Positions 18,233 to 26,153 of a stretch of 64,000 nucleotides of DNA are shown here, in pieces (positions within the stretch are counted from its first letter, which is position 1; each line of letters opens with the position of its first letter). The stretch is from Pseudalgibacter alginicilyticus (GTDB lineage Bacteria; Bacteroidota; Bacteroidia; Flavobacteriales; Flavobacteriaceae), in contig NZ_CP012898.1 in NCBI RefSeq assembly GCF_001310225.1, positions 3,838,001-3,902,000 on the forward strand, read 5' to 3'. Under the pieces are notes generated by a model that was not told the origin of the DNA, ran no database searches, and saw only the letters and a list, made by a program, of their open reading frames with translations. The position numbers and the translations under genes were made by a program.

Positions 18233-18576
18233 AGTTCAGCTACAGATTTATAGCCTAAGTCTTCGGCAGCTACCTCAAGGTATGAATCTAAAACCAAAGT
18301 ATCTAAATCCTTTTTAATCAGTAGTTTTTTAAGCTGTTCAATCTCTTTTTGAAGTGCTTTAATTCTAGATATTTCGTCTTTTGTTTCCACTTTTACTCTG
18401 GTGTTCATTAGATCTTTACGATTGTACTTTTTAATCCACTCATTGACCGTTGTAGGAGCAATGGAGTAGAGTTTACAAAGTTCGCTCTTTGTATGTTTAC
18501 CGGTTGTAAGTTCGGCTAAAATTTTCAGTTTGAAAGGTTCTGAATACCGTCTGATTACTTTGTCATTTTTGTACAT
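18205..18576 (-). CDS. IS3-family OrfA (helix-turn-helix), unit 1
   Basis: 123 residues. HTH_Tnp_1-type domain (RYSEPFKLKILAELTTGKH ... TTVNEWIKKYN) followed by a leucine-zipper helix (ISRIKALQKEIEQLKKLL). The gene ends GAACTA followed by nine A's and GC, the slip site for -1 frameshifting into OrfB. The amino-acid sequence is the same in units 2 and 3. Confidence 0.9.
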   Translation of the reverse strand: MYKNDKVIRRYSEPFKLKILAELTTGKHTKSELCKLYSIAPTTVNEWIKKYNRKDLMNTRVKVETKDEISRIKALQKEIEQLKKLLIKKDLDTLVLDSYLEVAAEDLGYKSVAELKKKLSIKP

Positions 18577-18612
18577 AATGTTTAAAATTATGTAGCCTAT
18601 ATTCAGGACGGG

Positions 18613-19218
18613 TCAGTCTGAATGATGTATTAAATCTTTAGTGCTCTTTGTTTGGTACAGAGCTTTGTTTAGAGCTCTAACACATCCTTTTAGTTCCAGG
18701 CTATCACTTAGATCATAACCGACAATTTTCCTAGAATACATATCTGTTATTAGTGCTAAGTAACAAAATCCTTTAATGGTTCTTATGTAGGTAATATCGC
18801 TTACCCACACCTGATTTGGCCTTGTAATTTTTCTATCTTTTATCAGGTTATTGTATTTATAAAAGCGATGATAAGAGTTTGTAGTTCTGGCACTGGTTTT
18901 CTTTCTTAGTGTGAGCATATTATACTTTCTAAGTACGCTAAATAAAGAGTCTCTGCCGACTTTAATATTGGCTTTGTAAAACTCATTGTCTAACGATTTA
19001 ATGAGTTTTCTAACGCCTTCTCTAGGAAGGGATTTACGTTTTCTACTGACTATTTTTATAATTTGTTGTTCCTGTATTAACCGCTTATCAGCTCTAGATT
19101 TGTATTTATAATACGCATCACGTTTAAGACCAAAACAACGCGTTATAGTTGTTAAAGATGTAAATCCCTTAGATTTCTCTTTAGCTTTAATTAAGGCTTT
19201 ATACTTAGCTTTTTTTTT
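18613..19218 (-). pseudogene. Truncated IS3 OrfB, unit 2
   Basis: The frame stops right after the second catalytic aspartate (LIHHSD) because the junction with the neighbouring inverted repeat (TGACCC) supplies TGA. The third catalytic residue (Glu) is lost, so no active transposase can be made from this copy. Confidence 0.88.
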
Positions 19219-19601
19219 AGTTCAGCTACAGATTTATAGCCTAAGTCTTCGGCAGCTACCTCAAGGTATGAATCTAAAACCAAAGTATCTAAATCCTTTT
19301 TAATCAGTAGTTTTTTAAGCTGTTCAATCTCTTTTTGAAGTGCTTTAATTCTAGATATTTCGTCTTTTGTTTCCACTTTTACTCTGGTGTTCATTAGATC
19401 TTTACGATTGTACTTTTTAATCCACTCATTGACCGTTGTAGGAGCAATGGAGTAGAGTTTACAAAGTTCGCTCTTTGTATGTTTACCGGTTGTAAGTTCG
19501 GCTAAAATTTTCAGTTTGAAAGGTTCTGAATACCGTCTGATTACTTTGTCATTTTTGTACATAATGTTTAAAATTATGTAGCCTATATTCAGGACGGGTC
19601 A
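18616..19601 (-). mobile_element. IS3-family truncated tandem unit 2
   Basis: A 986-bp copy of 17630-18615. It keeps one inverted repeat, orfA and the first two thirds of orfB, but lacks the other end. I see no difference from unit 1 over the shared part. It is joined head to tail to units 1 and 3. Confidence 0.88.
19191..19562 (-). CDS. IS3-family OrfA, unit 2
   Basis: Same 123-residue product as in unit 1, intact with the A-run slip site. On its own, without a complete OrfB, it may act only as a DNA-binding repressor of IS3 transposition, as OrfA proteins do in related elements. Confidence 0.85.
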   Translation of the reverse strand: MYKNDKVIRRYSEPFKLKILAELTTGKHTKSELCKLYSIAPTTVNEWIKKYNRKDLMNTRVKVETKDEISRIKALQKEIEQLKKLLIKKDLDTLVLDSYLEVAAEDLGYKSVAELKKKLSIKP

Positions 19602-20204
19602 GTCTGAATGATGTATTAAATCTTTAGTGCTCTTTGTTTGGTACAGAGCTTTGTTTAGAGCTCTAACACATCCTTTTAGTTCCAGGCTATCACTTAGATC
19701 ATAACCGACAATTTTCCTAGAATACATATCTGTTATTAGTGCTAAGTAACAAAATCCTTTAATGGTTCTTATGTAGGTAATATCGCTTACCCACACCTGA
19801 TTTGGCCTTGTAATTTTTCTATCTTTTATCAGGTTATTGTATTTATAAAAGCGATGATAAGAGTTTGTAGTTCTGGCACTGGTTTTCTTTCTTAGTGTGA
19901 GCATATTATACTTTCTAAGTACGCTAAATAAAGAGTCTCTGCCGACTTTAATATTGGCTTTGTAAAACTCATTGTCTAACGATTTAATGAGTTTTCTAAC
20001 GCCTTCTCTAGGAAGGGATTTACGTTTTCTACTGACTATTTTTATAATTTGTTGTTCCTGTATTAACCGCTTATCAGCTCTAGATTTGTATTTATAATAC
20101 GCATCACGTTTAAGACCAAAACAACGCGTTATAGTTGTTAAAGATGTAAATCCCTTAGATTTCTCTTTAGCTTTAATTAAGGCTTTATACTTAGCTTTTT
20201 TTTT
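19599..20204 (-). pseudogene. Truncated IS3 OrfB, unit 3
   Basis: As in unit 2: reading stops at LIHHSD with a TGA taken from the adjoining inverted repeat; the catalytic glutamate is missing. Confidence 0.88.
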
Positions 20205-20587
20205 AGTTCAGCTACAGATTTATAGCCTAAGTCTTCGGCAGCTACCTCAAGGTATGAATCTAAAACCAAAGTATCTAAATCCTTTTTAATCAGTAGTTTT
20301 TTAAGCTGTTCAATCTCTTTTTGAAGTGCTTTAATTCTAGATATTTCGTCTTTTGTTTCCACTTTTACTCTGGTGTTCATTAGATCTTTACGATTGTACT
20401 TTTTAATCCACTCATTGACCGTTGTAGGAGCAATGGAGTAGAGTTTACAAAGTTCGCTCTTTGTATGTTTACCGGTTGTAAGTTCGGCTAAAATTTTCAG
20501 TTTGAAAGGTTCTGAATACCGTCTGATTACTTTGTCATTTTTGTACATAATGTTTAAAATTATGTAGCCTATATTCAGGACGGGTCA
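19602..20587 (-). mobile_element. IS3-family truncated tandem unit 3
   Basis: Third 986-bp unit, again with one inverted repeat (ending at 20587), orfA and a cut orfB. The outer flank GCATTGTGTACAAC is the start of the host cassette. Confidence 0.88.
20177..20548 (-). CDS. IS3-family OrfA, unit 3
   Basis: Third copy of the 123-residue helix-turn-helix OrfA, same product as the others. Being outermost, it is the copy nearest to any promoter reading in from the array. Confidence 0.85.
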   Translation of the reverse strand: MYKNDKVIRRYSEPFKLKILAELTTGKHTKSELCKLYSIAPTTVNEWIKKYNRKDLMNTRVKVETKDEISRIKALQKEIEQLKKLLIKKDLDTLVLDSYLEVAAEDLGYKSVAELKKKLSIKP

Positions 20588-20594
20588 GCATTGT

Positions 20595-20732
20595 GTACAA
20601 CGTGTTTGTGTATGGTTAGTTGCGTGGTTAAGCAACTAAGTTAGCAAACTTTCACGAACCAGAGAAAATTCCGCAGGAATTTTCGCAAGTAGGCTATAAC
20701 CAAGCAATTAATTATACACGGTGTTGTAACAC
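20595..20732 (-). repeat. attC-like site 4
   Basis: 138-bp palindrome with cores GTACAAC (20595-20601) and GTTGTAACAC (20723-20732); apical hairpin AAAATTCC-GCA-GGAATTTT. It belongs to the first DUF4375 cassette. An unoccupied site carrying TATACACGGTGTTGT, the sequence the IS110 guides would read. Confidence 0.85.
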
Positions 20733-20733
20733 G

Positions 20734-21261
20734 TTATTTTTTAAATTCAGTTTTGTTCTTAATCACAAAAGCGATTAATAATTCGGTCAAGTCATCTTTA
20801 TATTCATAAAATTCCGAATCACATTTATTCCAGTTTTCTTCCGCATTTTTTTCAATTAGTTCTAATTCGGTTTGTCTTTCAGTTCTGTCTTTAGAAACAA
20901 TTCCGTTTTTAAATTCAGAGTTTGCTTTTTTTACTATTTCCGCTGTTTTTTTTGCTCCAATTACTAAAAGAGCATTTACAGTCTCCTGACTAAAATCTCC
21001 ACTCGAATTAAAATAGAATTGATTAAATCCGCCATTATTCATTTCACGTTCTAAATTTTCCACGAAAAGAAAAGTCTGTTGAGAAGAATTCAGTTTCTCA
21101 ATATTTTCTCCGTAGTTTGATTTTTCATTCAGATAAGTGTCAATTTCCATAACAATCATATCTCGTCTTTCAATTTTCAATGTCTTTTCCAAATCAAATT
21201 CCGATTGTGCATTTGCGTTGGCAAAAAATAATGACGATATGAATAATAGCAGTTTTTTCAA
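20734..21261 (-). CDS. Exported DUF4375 protein, cassette copy A
   Basis: 175 residues from the ATG at 21261; a longer in-frame reading from 21351 would begin inside attC 5 and lose the signal peptide. The signal peptide is MKKLLLFISSLFFANANAQ. The mature part carries the DUF4375 pattern (NGGFNQFYFNSSGDF, then VNALLVIGAKKTAEI). Members of this family are often small proteins of unknown role. The whole cassette, ends included, looks the same as 31163-31714. Confidence 0.82.
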   Translation of the reverse strand: MKKLLLFISSLFFANANAQSEFDLEKTLKIERRDMIVMEIDTYLNEKSNYGENIEKLNSSQQTFLFVENLEREMNNGGFNQFYFNSSGDFSQETVNALLVIGAKKTAEIVKKANSEFKNGIVSKDRTERQTELELIEKNAEENWNKCDSEFYEYKDDLTELLIAFVIKNKTEFKK

Positions 21262-21274
21262 AGTATGGATTAAT

Positions 21275-21412
21275 GTGTTACAACGGTTACGTATAAGAAT
21301 AGTTGCGTGTTTACGTGCGAGGATTTTCCGAAGGAAAATCAGACGTAGCAAACGTGCAACGACCTTTGATTAGGCACATAACCGCAATTATTTTTATACA
21401 TTGTTGTGCCTA
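21275..21412 (-). repeat. attC-like site 5
   Basis: 138-bp palindrome with cores GTGTTACAAC (21275-21284) and GTTGTGCCTA (21403-21412); apical hairpin GATTTTCC-GAA-GGAAAATC, same subtype as sites 3 and 7. Unoccupied; target half TATACATTGTTGT. Confidence 0.83.
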
Positions 21413-21850
21413 GTTTTTTATATTTAGTTTTATTTTTTGTCCGTCTTTCAAATCCTTTATTTGAAATCCTAAATCTCCGCTAAAAGCAATTAATTCCGCA
21501 AAACTAATTTTTCCGAGATTCGATTTCTCATATTCTCCGCCAATAACAGCCGACATTTTTAGACAATATTTTTCGTTTTCTCTTAATTCTCCAAGTTCCG
21601 ATTTTGCAATGTTCACAAGGTTTGTCATTTCCCAATCTTCAATAAATTCAGAGTCGGCAGTAATTCGGTCAAATTCAGGTTCCGATTTCGCAATTTTTAC
21701 ACAACTAATTTCTTCGGGACAAATTCTCTAATATTCGTTTTTGTCCGTTTTGAATATTACGTTGCCAAAGTCATTCGTTCGAACTATTTCGGTCGCGTTA
21801 AACCCTTTCCAATTCCAAGCTTTGTTTATTTCAGTAATTATTTTTTCCAT
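21410..21850 (-). pseudogene. Tdi1-like (DUF1851) immunity protein gene with a nonsense codon
   Basis: Reading from the ATG at 21850 gives MEKIITEINKAW..., 40 codons, then TAG at 21730-21728, then an open frame to 21410. The downstream part (RICPEEISCVKIA ... ISFAELIAFSGDLGFQIKDL) matches the C-terminal domain of T6SS immunity protein Tdi1/DUF1851. Family members have a tryptophan where the TAG stands (YWRICPEE), so a TGG-to-TAG change is the simplest explanation. An ATG at 21628 could still give a 72-residue C-terminal piece. Shares a cassette with the small membrane protein upstream. Confidence 0.75.
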
Positions 21851-22105
21851 TTAAAAACTACTAATTATGATTGCAACAAGTATTATTAGAAGATAAAATA
21901 GTATTCCAGCAATTCTTGCTTTTTCGGCTTGTTCAATTTTTTTTTCAAATCCAAACTTTTTATAACGTTCAAATTCAATTTGGTTAGCACTTTTTGGATT
22001 TAAACGCCAATTGGGATTAACTGGAACGAAGAAAAAGGCGAGCCATTCTCCTTTTGTTAAAGGTATGGTTTTACGTTTCTCTATGTTTTCTAATTCCAGG
22101 CTCAA
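21851..22105 (-). CDS. Small single-span membrane protein
   Basis: 84 residues from a TTG start at 22105, 14 bp inside the cassette core region. A charged N-terminal part with two short hydrophobic patches (GEWLAFFFVPVNPNW) is followed by one C-terminal membrane helix (IAGILFYLLIILVAIIISSF). It ends 1 bp before the ATG of the Tdi1-like gene, so the two are translationally coupled. Function unknown. Confidence 0.6.
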   Translation of the reverse strand: MSLELENIEKRKTIPLTKGEWLAFFFVPVNPNWRLNPKSANQIEFERYKKFGFEKKIEQAEKARIAGILFYLLIILVAIIISSF

Positions 22106-22118
22106 GTTTTCGTTAAAT

Positions 22119-22415
22119 TAGGCACAACGTGTTTGTATATGGTTTGTTGCGTGGTTTAGCACGTAATTTAGCAAATAAAAACCGAATAGAAAATCCGCGA
22201 GGATTTTCGTAAGTAGGCTAGAACTAGCAATAAATTATATACGGCTTAAGTTTGAAATCTATTAAATTAGATATAAATCAGAACAAACATCTTAAAAAAA
22301 TAGAATAAAAAAAAGCTTACAAAATCAACTACTTGAATTTGTAAGCCCAATATAATAGTGTCTAATATTTTTGAAGAAATGACTTGTTTTTTACCTCAGT
22401 TCTTTGTTGTAGTGC
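22119..22415 (-). repeat. attC-like site 6, interrupted by a 157-bp IS110 derivative
   Basis: Cores TAGGCACAAC (22119-22128) and GTTGTAGTGC (22406-22415); apical hairpin AAAATCC-GCGA-GGATTTT with a GNRA-type loop. The IS remnant occupies the usual IS110 position next to the outer core. Confidence 0.82.
22245..22403 (+). mobile_element. Internally deleted IS110 derivative (MITE-like, 157 bp)
   Basis: Both ends of the IS110 element are intact (CTTAAGTTTGAAATC at the left, CTCAGTTCT at the right) but the transposase gene and both bridge-RNA loops are gone; only ~45 bp of left end and ~110 bp of right end remain. It could be moved only by a full copy in trans, or it is a dead remnant. Confidence 0.85.
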
Positions 22416-22420
22416 GTTTT

Positions 22421-23605
22421 TTATTCAGGTTCTTTTTGATAATCAATTAAATATCTTTTTATTTCTTCAGGTTTTAAAGTTGTTTCTGGAAAATATAATG
22501 TCTTAATTTGAAAAACATAAGTCTCTTTTCCAATATTTACAAAATCGTTTTTTACCTTTTCCAATATTGAAAGTTCAAATTTTCCTTTTACGGTAAATTC
22601 ATCTTCAAATGAATAGATTTTAAAAGAAGGCTCCTTTCGGTCAATATCGATTTCCAAAAATGTACCTTTAATTTCCTCTACATCTTCAATGACATCTAAA
22701 GTTTCATCAATTATTTTTTTTGCATTTTCTGCTCGCTCTTTGTTAAGAGTATTTGTTTTTATGTCCTTAGTTACTGGATTTGCATACGCAGTATGCAAAT
22801 CAGCATTATTATCAATAATTGCTTTAATTATTGTAATGTAGTGTTTTAGATAATTATCATTTTTTGTTTTATACAAAACTGTTTCAAAATCCTCTTTATT
22901 TTGAGCATTAAGTAGTAATAATAAATTCTCAATAACCGTAGTTTCTTTTTGAAAGAAAAGGTCGTGACTATAATTTAGTTCAATAGTAATTCCGAAAGAT
23001 GCTTGTCTTAAGTTTGAAAATGCTAAATACTTATCTGCATTTCTATTATCAAACTCCAACATATTTTTAATTATTTCAATAATTGGTGTGAAAACTTTAT
23101 ATAAAGCATATGGCTTAATATTGTTTATAAGGTTTTGACTTTGAAGATAAAAGTCAAAGACGATTTTTTGTTTTCTTTCTGAAAAGTCGAGTAAATCATT
23201 TTCTTTTAAAACTACTTCATTTTTTGGTTTTTCGTAATTAACGACATAATCTCTTGGAATAATTTGAGATTCTGAAATCACAGAAACAGGAACTAAAAAA
23301 GAATCTAATACTTTTCCAGTATTATGAGAAAATTCTGCGATATATATAAATTCATTTTCTGGTTTTTCAAATGCTAAATTCAGAGAAATTTCATTAGTTA
23401 ATATTTCATTAAGACGTTCTTGACTAACTTGAATATATGCTCTTTGTTCTTTTTCAAAATCACTAAACGTTAGATAACTTAAAAAATTATTGCCAATAAG
23501 GTCTTTTTCCAATAATAGAATAGGTTCTATTTCGAAATCAAATGCACGAATAACCCTTAGTTTCAGAGGGAAATTCGGAAGACGATATTTAGAATTAATT
23601 TTCAT
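22421..23605 (-). CDS. Unrecognised 394-residue protein, second gene of a two-gene cassette
   Basis: Soluble, acidic, no signal peptide and no membrane segment. The N-terminal ~120 residues look like a beta-rich domain (LRVIRAFDFEIEPILLLEKD); the rest is mainly helical with many Lys/Glu/Asn. No nucleotide-binding or nuclease motif seen. It overlaps the upstream 130-residue gene by 11 bp, so the two products probably work together. Cassette ends match (GTTGTAGTGC). I do not recognise the family; a defence or toxin-immunity role would be a guess from context. Confidence 0.6.
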   Translation of the reverse strand: MKINSKYRLPNFPLKLRVIRAFDFEIEPILLLEKDLIGNNFLSYLTFSDFEKEQRAYIQVSQERLNEILTNEISLNLAFEKPENEFIYIAEFSHNTGKVLDSFLVPVSVISESQIIPRDYVVNYEKPKNEVVLKENDLLDFSERKQKIVFDFYLQSQNLINNIKPYALYKVFTPIIEIIKNMLEFDNRNADKYLAFSNLRQASFGITIELNYSHDLFFQKETTVIENLLLLLNAQNKEDFETVLYKTKNDNYLKHYITIIKAIIDNNADLHTAYANPVTKDIKTNTLNKERAENAKKIIDETLDVIEDVEEIKGTFLEIDIDRKEPSFKIYSFEDEFTVKGKFELSILEKVKNDFVNIGKETYVFQIKTLYFPETTLKPEEIKRYLIDYQKEPE

Positions 23606-23987
23606 CTATTAGTTTAATATTTACACACTCAAATGTATCATAATTTTTCGATTCATATAACCAAGTACTAAAGTGTCCGCTTTTTGGATTAAAGTCATTT
23701 TTTCCATCTGATGTAGATATTTCTATCTTGGCTATATGACTTCCAATATTTTTACCTCTTTTAAGTGCTCCTTTCCAAGCTTTAATAGCATTTTTTTCTG
23801 AATCGAATGATGAAATTGCATAAGCTTCACAAAGCGTTTTATATCTTTCATTTTCGGGATGTAAATAAACGTAAGGAAGAAAGTCTTCATCATTTGGTTC
23901 TTTATTTTTAAGAATTCGATATGCTTCAAAATCAAGTTCTTTTGCTGATGAAGGCGGACAATTAATTGGTAATTTTTCTTTCCACAT
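23595..23987 (-). CDS. Unrecognised 130-residue protein, first gene of a two-gene cassette
   Basis: Soluble, 130 residues beginning MWKEKLPINCPPSSAKE 16 bp inside the cassette start. It contains DEDFLPYVYLHPENERYK and a central LCEAYAISSFDSEKNAIKAWK helix; no known motif. A different frame of the same strand also stays open into attC 7 (to 24109) but has no family sign and overlaps this better-placed frame. Coupled by an 11-bp overlap to the 394-residue gene. Confidence 0.6.
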   Translation of the reverse strand: MWKEKLPINCPPSSAKELDFEAYRILKNKEPNDEDFLPYVYLHPENERYKTLCEAYAISSFDSEKNAIKAWKGALKRGKNIGSHIAKIEISTSDGKNDFNPKSGHFSTWLYESKNYDTFECVNIKLIDEN

Positions 23988-24175
23988 AGTTTTTTTTTAA
24001 ATGCACTACAACGGTTACGTATATGAAATGTTGCGTGTTTGTGTGCGAGGATTTTCCGAAGGAAAATCAGATGCAAGCAAACAAAGCAACTCACATTGGT
24101 TAAGCACAAAATAGCAATTTTTTATATACAACTTAAGTTTGAAATCTATTAAATTAGATATAAATCAGAAAGAAC

Positions 24176-24319
24176 AAAAGAGAGAATTAAGGTTAATATA
24201 TACGGTGAAGCTTTAGACTTCGACAACATTGATAATCCTCTCTCTTTTACTACTAAATCACGATCAGTTCTGTGAGACTATAGATCTCGATTTCAAGTTG
24301 TTGTGAATCCAGTAGTTAG
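24176..24319 (+). ncRNA. Candidate bridge RNA of IS110 copy 2
   Basis: Same two-loop fold as in copy 1, but the left target guide reads TATATACGGTG (T at 24201). The occupied site reads TATACAA before the junction, so the variable guide base agrees with target position -5 (T at 24127). Confidence 0.72.
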
Positions 24320-24340
24320 TTCTTTCATAAATCATTTCTT

Positions 24341-25309
24341 ATGAATAAATATAAAGAAACTTTTGGAGTTGACATCAGCAAAGATGTATTTGATGTTTAT
24401 GGTACCCTTTCGGGTCATAATCAGTACAAAAATGATGAATCAGGATTCGTTAAGTTTCTAAAAGAATTACCAGATACAGCCTTAGTGGTTATGGAAGCAA
24501 CAGGTTATTATCATTATCGGCTTGCTCAGTTTTTGTACAAAAATAAAATAGTAGTTTCTGTGGTAAATCCTTTATCCATTAAGCGTTTTATTCAAATGAA
24601 ATTAGCCAAAGTAAAGACAGATAAGAGCGATGCTAAATCGATATGTGATTATGCCTTAATCAATGCAGTACCCATATACAATGCGCTCACAGATGTACAG
24701 AGTGAATGTTTACAGCTATTTAGATTGTTAGATGTTTATCTAAAACACCGTACAGCAACCAAGAACAAGCTACACGGGGAAGAGACTTTGGGCATACCAT
24801 CAAGGTATGTGTACCGTTCATTAAAACGTAATAAAAAGCATCTAGACAAAGAGATTTCTGCTATCGAATTGAAACTTCTATCATTAATCAAACAAGAGCA
24901 GCAAGAACAACTAACATTGCTTAGAACTGTTCCTGGCATAGGTCAGAAAACAGCATTGTTTTTAATTGTTATAACCGATGGTTTTTCAAAGTTTGAACAC
25001 GCAGCACAGTTATGTAGTTACGTTGGAATTACACCTACCATAAGGGAGTCTGGCAGTAGTGTTAAAGGTAGATCACGGATAAGTAAAGTCGGTAATAGGA
25101 AACTACGTAATCTATTATTTCTATGTTCGTTTAATGCCTGTAAGCATAATAAAGCGTGTCGGGAACTTTATGAGCGTATAGTAAACAAAGGAAAGAGCAA
25201 GAAAGTGGCATTAATAGCTGTAGCTAATAAGCTGATTAAACAATGCTTTGCAATTGCGAAATCAGGCACAGCGTATGATGAAACTTACGTTTCTGTATTG
25301 CTTAAGTAA
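24341..25309 (+). CDS. IS110-family DEDD recombinase (transposase), copy 2
   Basis: 322 residues, identical in sequence to copy 1 including D11, E52, D94, D97 and the SGSSVKGRSR serine motif. Intact. It lies antisense to the array genes, between the lipoprotein cassette and the two-gene cassette. Confidence 0.93.
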   Translation: MNKYKETFGVDISKDVFDVYGTLSGHNQYKNDESGFVKFLKELPDTALVVMEATGYYHYRLAQFLYKNKIVVSVVNPLSIKRFIQMKLAKVKTDKSDAKSICDYALINAVPIYNALTDVQSECLQLFRLLDVYLKHRTATKNKLHGEETLGIPSRYVYRSLKRNKKHLDKEISAIELKLLSLIKQEQQEQLTLLRTVPGIGQKTALFLIVITDGFSKFEHAAQLCSYVGITPTIRESGSSVKGRSRISKVGNRKLRNLLFLCSFNACKHNKACRELYERIVNKGKSKKVALIAVANKLIKQCFAIAKSGTAYDETYVSVLLK

Positions 25310-25439
25310 TTAAAAAAAATAGAATAAAAAAAAGCTTACAAAATCAACTACTTGAATTTGTAAGCCCAATATAATAGTGTCTAATATTTTTGAAGAAATG
25401 ACTTGTTTTTTACCTCAGTTCTTTGTTGTGCACTGGCTT

Positions 25440-26006
25440 TTATTTTTTCAGTTCGTTTCGGTACAATTCCGCTAACTTATTCCGTTCTGTTTCGTCTTTT
25501 AATATATTCTGTAACCACATCTGCGGTTGGTCAGTTGCATTTCCATATTTTCTGTCTTTATATTCTTCAAATTCCGAAAATTCAAGCCAATTTATATTGT
25601 GAATATGCTGAAGTGAATAAACAGCCATTTCTCCATTCGTTGCTCCAAAAAATGGGCAAGTATGCACTTTAGTTTTCGTTGTGTCAGAAAGTTTAGAGAT
25701 AAGAAATTCAGTCAATTCCGTTTTGTCATTTTTCGCAAATTTTTTCCATTCCGTTTCGCTAAAAACCATAGTAGGAATTTCTCTCTTTTTTTCTGTGACA
25801 TATTGTGTTCCTCCTAAACATCCTCCTTTGTCAAAAACCATAAAATTCCACTGTTCCGAAATTGAGTTGGTTTGCTGTAATTCCATTTGAGGAATTTCTT
25901 CAGTCAATTCAGCCGTTACCTTATTCAATTCCGATTTAGATTCTGTTTTGTTTTTACAAGAAACTAAAGTTAAAATCAGAAGTAATATTTTTAATGGATT
26001 TTTCAT
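25440..26006 (-). CDS. Cassette lipoprotein of unknown function
   Basis: I place the start at the ATG at 26006, giving MKNPLKILLLILTLVSC with the lipobox cysteine at residue 17 (188 residues); an upstream in-frame start at 26021 adds five residues. The mature protein has FDKGGCLGGTQYVTEKKRE and a CPFFGATNGEMAVYSLQHI segment with two cysteines that could form a disulfide. No family recognised. Cassette ends GTTGTGCAC match. Confidence 0.68.
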   Translation of the reverse strand: MKNPLKILLLILTLVSCKNKTESKSELNKVTAELTEEIPQMELQQTNSISEQWNFMVFDKGGCLGGTQYVTEKKREIPTMVFSETEWKKFAKNDKTELTEFLISKLSDTTKTKVHTCPFFGATNGEMAVYSLQHIHNINWLEFSEFEEYKDRKYGNATDQPQMWLQNILKDETERNKLAELYRNELKK

Positions 26007-26015
26007 TTTCAGCTT

Positions 26016-26153
26016 GTGCACAACGTTTATGTGTATGAGCTGTGGCGTGGGTTAAAAACGGAACATTCCAAACAGGTACTTGCCAGAGGAAAATCCGCAG
26101 GATTTTCCAGATGAGCGAGGACAAGCCATAGCTTATACACGGTGTTACCACAC
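26016..26153 (-). repeat. attC-like site 8
   Basis: 138-bp palindrome with cores GTGCACAAC (26016-26024) and GTTACCACAC (26144-26153); apical hairpin GAAAATCC-GCA-GGATTTTC. Unoccupied; target half TATACACGGTGTTAC. Confidence 0.83.

Larger units (their letters stand above)
17315..18615 (-). mobile_element. IS3-family insertion sequence, intact unit
   Basis: About 1.3 kb with imperfect terminal inverted repeats: TGTCTTGTCCTGAAATATGG at 17315 and, on the minus strand from 18615, TGACCCGTCCTGAATATAGG. It has orfA and orfB with an A9 slippery run at their overlap, as in the IS3 family. No 3-4 bp target duplication is visible, which fits the deletion inferred from the unmatched cassette ends. Confidence 0.85.
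24132..25422 (+). mobile_element. IS110-family insertion sequence, copy 2
   Basis: Full-length, ~1.29 kb, differing from copy 1 at the guide base 24201 (T), one silent base in the transposase gene and small A-run changes in the right end. Same ends, orientation and attC position as the other copies. Confidence 0.88.
24003..25433 (-). repeat. attC-like site 7, interrupted by IS110 copy 2
   Basis: Cores GCACTACAAC (24003-24012) and GTTGTGCAC (25425-25433); apical hairpin GATTTTCC-GAA-GGAAAATC. Belongs to the lipoprotein cassette. IS110 copy 2 lies between the inner stem (ending TATACAA) and the outer core. Confidence 0.82.

Noticed and set aside
21262-21351. Longer N terminus for DUF4375 copy A
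   Set aside because: The extension is attC 5 sequence; the identical copy B cannot be extended the same way, and the signal peptide starts at 21261.
23732-24109. Alternative frame extending through attC 7
   Set aside because: It starts in the attC palindrome and overlaps the better-placed 130-residue gene; no recognisable product.
25954-26151. Frame made mostly of attC 8 sequence (likewise 30089-30307)
   Set aside because: It is the palindrome read as codons; similar frames arise from other attC copies.
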